DNA from: Circinella umbellata
Taxonomy: Eukaryota; Mucoromycota; Mucoromycetes; Mucorales; Lichtheimiaceae
Assembly: GCA_025093555.1 (NCBI GenBank)
Contig: JAIWNF010000022.1
Coordinates: forward strand, 310,001-374,000
Reading direction: 5' to 3'
Length of the DNA: 64,000 nucleotides
Under the pieces are notes generated by a model. That model was not told the DNA's origin. It saw nothing but the letters and a program-made list of their open reading frames with translations, and ran no database searches. Position 1 is the stretch's first letter, and each line of letters opens with the position of its first letter. Shown piece by piece: positions 58,284 to 64,000 of this stretch. A program made the translations under genes and the position numbers.

Positions 58284-61200
58284 TGGCCGCCTAGTTGCAG
58301 TTCGTAGATTTGGATATACAAAAGAAGTTATGTTGAACGAAGGTAAAGATGCTAATGAAGAACATTAAGCTGTATGCTTTTGCTTCTTGTAGATTATTTT
58401 CCAAAAAATAGAAAACACTTTATTGACACCCATCAAAATAGTAACAGAGAAAAAAGAGAGTCTGGATAGGGAATTGGGTAAAATCAACACGGAAACAGGA
58501 CAATATTTAGCTAGCAAATGACAGAATCAAACTGTGCTTTGTATCAAAACCTATGACTATCTTGTGGATTCAACGAGCTGTCGAACCTAATATAACCGTG
58601 GTAGAAAATAGGTTTATCAATCAACTTGGACGAACTTCGCCCCCAGGTGCCATACGTATATTATGACCTCTGCTTTTTAGATTAAGAAGATATTGTCGGT
58701 AATATTTTGTGTGCTTTATATATTTAGTTCGATTCTAAAAATTATTCTTTGCGATAGTTCTATATCTATTATTAGCCAATTTTAACAGTGCTATGTGTGA
58801 TTCGAAGGCAAAAGATACATTATATGTATGTATGTAATTATATCAATATCATATGAGCGTATGTTACCGTAGGTTTATTGATAGACTTTTTTTTATATAA
58901 TTCCAAAGTATCTATAAACAAGGTTGCTATTATAATGACACTTCTTTTCAACCAAAATTCTGATACAGAAAGTAGAACCTTTATGGTACGTAATACGAAA
59001 TAGGTAATAAGAAGTGAAAATTAGCTTGAAGAATAAAAAGCAGCCTTTATTATAAATATTATCTATTATAACGATCATATTATTTTTTAGCTCAAAAAAA
59101 AAACATTATTTTGTTTCTTGTTTAATCAAACACCCTCTCTATCCTTTTCTTATTTTGTTCATTATAATAATTTTGTAATTACTGGTTGTTGCTATCCTTC
59201 AAGAGAATATATTGCTGGATGGTGTTGATGGTACTTTATTGCGCTTTCATCATGCGTTGGAAAAACGTTGACAAGGAGCTCTGAATCTGCATTTTTCTTG
59301 ATAAATCATCTTCTTCCTTTATACGTATCGCCGATCTTTTTTATTCGCCATTCAGAACTCAAGATTCTACTCTACTTTATATGACGTCTGATTTCCTGGT
59401 GTTTGCATATGCATTTTAACATTATGATAAGAATAAGTTTTCTCAATCACAACACTGCCACTTATTCAAAGTCTCACATTAACACAAGAACGAAGGGGCG
59501 ACCCTATCCGATATGAGAAAGCAACTAGCAGAAATTCACGACACAACGTGAACCACCGCTAATAAGAAAATAGTACTGCACTAGCATGAGAAAATGGCAG
59601 TTATCCTCAAATAACTATATTATCAAGAAATAAGGAAAGGGTTTATTATCAAGATAAATTAACAGTTTATATAAAGATATAGTATCTGAGATAATTTTGT
59701 AAATTGAAATGAGTATGTGTAATAGATTTTTTTCTTTCATAATGAATCACTGTCAGAGAAATCCAACTCTAGGAACAAACTCCTGTGACAATATTTTAAC
59801 TGTGTATTCTCGTCCGACCTTGAAATAAAACTAAGAGCAAAAACATATGTACCAGATAGACCATGTTAGCAGAACATAAATGCCGTGTAGCTTATAAAAC
59901 ATATGCATACAACAATCATAGTAGTTTAAATACATACGCTACTAATAAAGAGCTCAGTGCATGAAATACGAACAAAGCAACATTTCCATGTTCACTTGGA
60001 ACACCGCATGGTACGTAATACAAACCACGCAGCATCTCTTGCACAAACCTGCTAGATAGAAGGAAAAAATTGAGTTATATGTTAAATACTGCAAAACAAA
60101 ATATAAAAAAAGGTAAACAATTAGCTTGAAAGTTCGAAACTATACACTACTAATGAAATCCCCCAATGCGCCTAAGATAAACCAGATACGTAACATCACT
60201 TCTAGGAACTGTGTAAAAAAATATAATAAACAAAATGAGAATTAAATAAATAAAGTGAGCAATAGGAAGAGTAAACAAAGCAAACAATATCATAATAATA
60301 TCATTGCTATTGGGACATTTACCTTGGAAATTTAAAAGGATGGAGCGTTCTGTGCATTCAACCAATATAGAGGGATTGCTCAAAAAAAATTATGACTTCG
60401 CGATTTTTCAATAAATCATTTATACTCAAAGATAAAAATTTATGCAAAAAAAGCCCAAAGAGTAGATATGTATTGCAGAAACAAGGAAATATCATTACTT
60501 ACAAAATACATATATAGCATTTTATTGATTTTTGTAATAACCTTGAGTCAACCAAAGTTATAAAGTATCTTTTTTTATGAAGTTGGTAAAATTTATACAA
60601 CATTTCATTTATCGAAATAGCCTATTATTTCGACACTCACAGTGATAGTCGTATCTTCATCAAAAATCAGAGATTTTACAGTATAAGCTCTTGACTTGAT
60701 GACCAAAACATTCGAAAGATCTATTCTTGATATAGTCATCACAACCAATTAATTCCAAATGGCAATACGTACTAGCTTTTTTTTTATCCAGTCATACGTA
60801 CCATTTATATAATACCGGTAAATTTGATCGCTGTAGAAAAGGTATCATAAACGGTGAAAAGTGTTGACGATAAAGAAAGAAGATAGAGTTACATGTATAA
60901 GCTACCTATTCTGATAAACTATTTTTCTTTGATTAATTTGTCTCTGTTTTGGTTTATTTATTAGCGTCGGTACAATCATTGCTCGTGGTTATTATGGAGA
61001 GAACTGTAGCAGATGGTAATACTGAGTTTTGTACTGGTTTCAGAGAGCTGCCCTCTTTAATTATCTATATTCTACTCTTATCATAACTTCATACTACTCA
61101 ATTTCCTGCGTGGATAATAAAAGTCATTACTGAATAGTAACGAGCAAATGGTATTGTAAAAAATGTTGTTGCTCTTGAAAAGTGGCTGTATAATAAACTT

Positions 61201-62412
61201 GAGTTCTTTTGACAAAAGTAAGTGCGGATGCATACGTAATATATAGTTTTGCATAGTATCATACGTATGGAAAACGAAAACAGTCGTGATATACGTAACT
61301 AGCTGCAGCAAGAACATGTTGAATATTAACGATGGCTGTTTTAGTTGGTGTAGCATCAAGCAAAAGATAATAATAACGATTATAAAGAAGAGCATTCTGA
61401 AGAAGATATAGTAATAGCTAATCATTATCATACTTTTTTCTAATCATGTTTTTTAACCAAATCAATACAGAGTCATTACAGCTTGAGTTACCTTGACAAC
61501 TTAAAAAATCTACTATGTTATTAACATGATATGTGAAAATGTGGGAGCCACGGATGAAAAAAAAAGTATTGATTACATCACAACGATGGAATAAGAATAT
61601 TATTAACAATGAGCTCTCCCCAACTATCATGTAGATTCTATTTCCGTTAACTACTACCACTAATACTGTTACAATAATAAGATAACCTAACCAAAGAATA
61701 CATATCATCTCTTTTATACCGCTCCTGCTGATGTTAGTGTGCCATCTTCACAACTACGTAATAAATGATAAAATTTAGATACGTAGTTTTTAACTTATTT
61801 GTATAATTATCAGTGAAAAAAGCTTCACATCTACTTGATATAATAATCATAGATTTGTAGTTTCATTCACAACTTATTTTCGCATTACAAAACATGCTTC
61901 CTTTTGTGAGCAGGATATTATATATTGTTGATATGGTATCTACCGGCATGTTCGTTTCTTCAGATATACACTACGATAATTTTATTTTATCATTGCTCGA
62001 AGAACAAGCATATTAAAAACAGTGTTTATATATCTTTTTAAGTATAGTGATATTATCACAGGTATTAGTATATAAAAAAATTAATGTATGTAAGCTTGTA
62101 GCTCTTTGAAATGTAACAGTTATCAACCAAAACGTATGATAAAGGTGCTTATTGTTGTGATTATAATATCATATAGTATATTTATATCAATAACGATCGT
62201 GCTATAGTATAATGGGATAGTTACACTAATGCAGACATCAGAAAATTATTTTTCTTGGAAAAAAAAAAGAGTAAAACAAGGCGAATGAATGCATAAAGCT
62301 TCGGAGCACATATTTGATATTGAGAGTTGTCAATTTCATTCAGTAAAAACCCAAAGTGCTTTTTTTCTCTTGTTTTTTTTTCCCTTCTTTTCTATTTCCT
62401 TGAAACCAAGCA

Positions 62413-64000
62413 ATGGCCAATCGCATATTAACTGCTAGAAATACAGATCAAGAGAATGTCATTGTAATTTCTAATATTATTATCAAACATTTCAATATTA
62501 TTTATAGAAATATATATATTCAATGTAATTATCTCAATAACTAATAACTAAAAATTTGTAATAAATGAATAATATAGAATTACGTCTTACGAAGTGCTAT
62601 AGGTCAATCGATCAAAGTCGATGATCTAAAGTCAATCATTCGCCAACTAAACTCGTCTACTGCTTTTTCCCGGCGACTTCCTGTCTCTGGAAACAAATCA
62701 GTTCTGATAGATAGAATCGTGGGGTTCATTGCATCTTCCATGAGGTCAGGAATTTATAATGAAGTTGATTCTGCAATTGCGATCTTGAATCGTACTCATA
62801 CTTAGTAAGTATAGTGCTTTGTTTATGGATAAATGTGCATGAAATGGAGGGGGAGAAAGAGAAAGAATGTATATGTATTGTTTGGGGTGTTTAGGGCTTC
62901 TGTATCAAAATCTTATCTTAACTGTGTATCAAATATGTTTAGTTTTCAGTGGACCTATAATAATGGTACTTTCTCAGTTGTCCCTCGAGCAACACGAATA
63001 ATGTCGACCACTAATAGACAAAATCCACTACTACTACTACAACGACAGCAACATCAGCAACGACAGCAACAACAGAATCGAACAATGTCCGTATCTGACA
63101 GACAAACACAATACGTAACGTCTGCCGTATATAAATATGGTCCTTATTTTGAAGTTGTAAAGGAACTAACACGTCAAGCAGTATGTCCAGGTAAATTATA
63201 TTGACTTTTTGGGACATGGAATGAGGGAAGGTGCAAAGAAGAATGAATAGAGAAAAGAAAGTTGATATAATTAATTATGGGATTTGGATTAACGTAATGT
63301 TAAACTCAAATATATTAGTCTCAGTTCATGCTCGTACACAACATATATTCTCTTTCTCATTATCAACACAAGAACAGGAACAAATACGATCTAATACACA
63401 CGAAATACGTGTTTTTTGTTCTCGTTACTCTGATACCAACCAACCGCAAGTAATAGAGTTTCCAGAAATCTGCGAAATTCAAGTGAATAGTGAACCAGTA
63501 TTTTCAGGACAGGTAAAATAGTAATAATGATAAATGTAGTGATAGATTAATACAAAACATTAAGGAGGATCTGGTATCATATGAGGAAAATTTAATAACA
63601 ATGGTAATGCTATACATTTCATTAGAACCTTCGAGGCATTAAAGGATCCCCAGGAACTATTCATCCTCCGAATATTTCAAGGCACATTAGAGTAGGAGAA
63701 GGTACTCAAACTGTTCAACTTAGTTATGTAACAAGTAGTTCTGTAAGTTATCGAATTTGCATGTATTATGTTGTCAAAAACAATGAAAAGCATGCTGTGG
63801 ATCAACAAATGTATATTAATATATTGTTTTGTTTTTTGTGGGATGGGGATAATGGTTAATTAGAGATTTGTTGCTTGTATACGTTTAGTCCGTCGACATA
63901 CAGTAGAATCTTTGGTTGAAAACCTCATTGAGACACGTAATATTGATAAAAACGAAGTACTGGAAAAGTGTAAGTAAATTAAAATTGAATAATAATTTAC
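62413..64000 (+). CDS. PIAS/Siz-type SUMO E3 ligase, 5' part (runs off window)
   Basis: Six exons so far: 62413-62463, 62578-62804, 62943-63190, 63319-63512, 63626-63742, 63864-63969; the last donor (GTAAGT) is at 63970, so coding continues outside. Residues about 25-65 form a SAP-type DNA-binding unit (KVDDLKSIIRQLN, then GNKSVLIDRIVGFI). A Gln-rich linker follows, then a PINIT domain (YKYGPYFEVVKEL, SFSLS, CEIQVNSEPV, NLRGIKGSPGTIHPPNIS, NTVQLSY-like strand). The SP-RING, which recruits Ubc9, must lie beyond the window. Family members direct SUMO onto chromatin and septin targets. Exon phases agree throughout (2, 1, 0, 0, 1 after exon 1). The very short first exon of 17 codons is supported by its GTAATT donor and ATATAG acceptor. 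Confidence 0.88.

Larger units (their letters stand above)
57607..62412. other. Large gene-poor region with hairpins and decayed coding-like stretches
   Basis: No intact gene is recognised. Coding-like but broken stretches: 58280-58680 (+) and a 30-residue open piece on the minus strand near 59250-59340. Two strong hairpins are listed separately. Minus frames at 61081-61431 and 61418-61708 are AT-rich with no domain. Confidence 0.4.

Noticed and set aside
1..64000. tRNA genes, CRISPR arrays, bacterial-type operons or phage elements
   Set aside because: No convincing tRNA A/B box pair was seen by eye, no direct-repeat/spacer array exists, and the gene structure is plainly eukaryotic. A covariance-model scan would be needed to exclude tRNAs fully.

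Overview
The window is AT-rich eukaryotic nuclear DNA, most likely from a Mucoromycota (Mucorales-like) fungus. That placement is my inference. It rests on many short GT-AG introns (about 50-150 nt, often with a CTAA-type branch site), compact genes, transcription factors rich in Gln/His/Asn/Ser runs, a Zn2Cys6 factor with a C-terminal zinc cluster, and the fungal character of the predicted proteins. Exons were assembled by hand; all complete multi-exon models close in frame when exon lengths are summed.

Layout. 1-518 (-): 5' part of a GATA-factor gene, cut by the window edge. About 0.5-5.1 kb: gene-poor, but with a decayed fragment of nuclear large-subunit rRNA at 2240-2473 (-). 5.1-14.2 kb (+): tandem array of three serine carboxypeptidase (S10) genes. 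Copies 1 and 3 are intact. Copy 2 is a young pseudogene, with a nonsense codon in the nucleophile-loop exon, a lost splice donor and a lost catalytic Asp. 14.4-17.0 kb (+): SAMHD1-like HD-domain phosphohydrolase without a SAM domain. 19.0-22.8 kb (+): BAR-PH-ArfGAP-ankyrin protein (ACAP type). 23.4-25.3 kb (-): Zn2Cys6 regulator. 28.2-31.3 kb (+): RBM26/27-like RNA-binding protein. 31.7-32.7 kb (-): unknown membrane protein. 33.0-33.3 kb (-): mitoribosomal protein mL49. 34.5-37.1 kb (-): SAM-dependent methyltransferase with a long disordered head. 38.6-39.5 kb (-): PRELI/Ups-type mitochondrial lipid-transfer protein. 40.6-43.0 kb (-): M20 peptidase of the PM20D2 type. 43.3-50.7 kb: gene-poor, with palindromes, minisatellites and a few open, splice-flanked fragments. 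50.7-52.5 kb (-): pyruvate kinase. 53.5-55.4 kb (+): C2H2 transcription factor, divergent from pyruvate kinase. 55.4-62.4 kb: gene-poor. 62.4 kb to the end (+): PIAS/Siz SUMO E3 ligase, cut before its SP-RING.

The genes do not form one pathway. They are mostly housekeeping and regulatory genes separated by AT-rich, relic-bearing spacers. The notable points are the decaying middle member of the carboxypeptidase array, very short exons (14-20 nt) at conserved positions of three enzyme or adaptor genes, the rRNA relic, and the unexplained islands near 45, 47 and 58 kb. I saw no convincing new multi-gene system.
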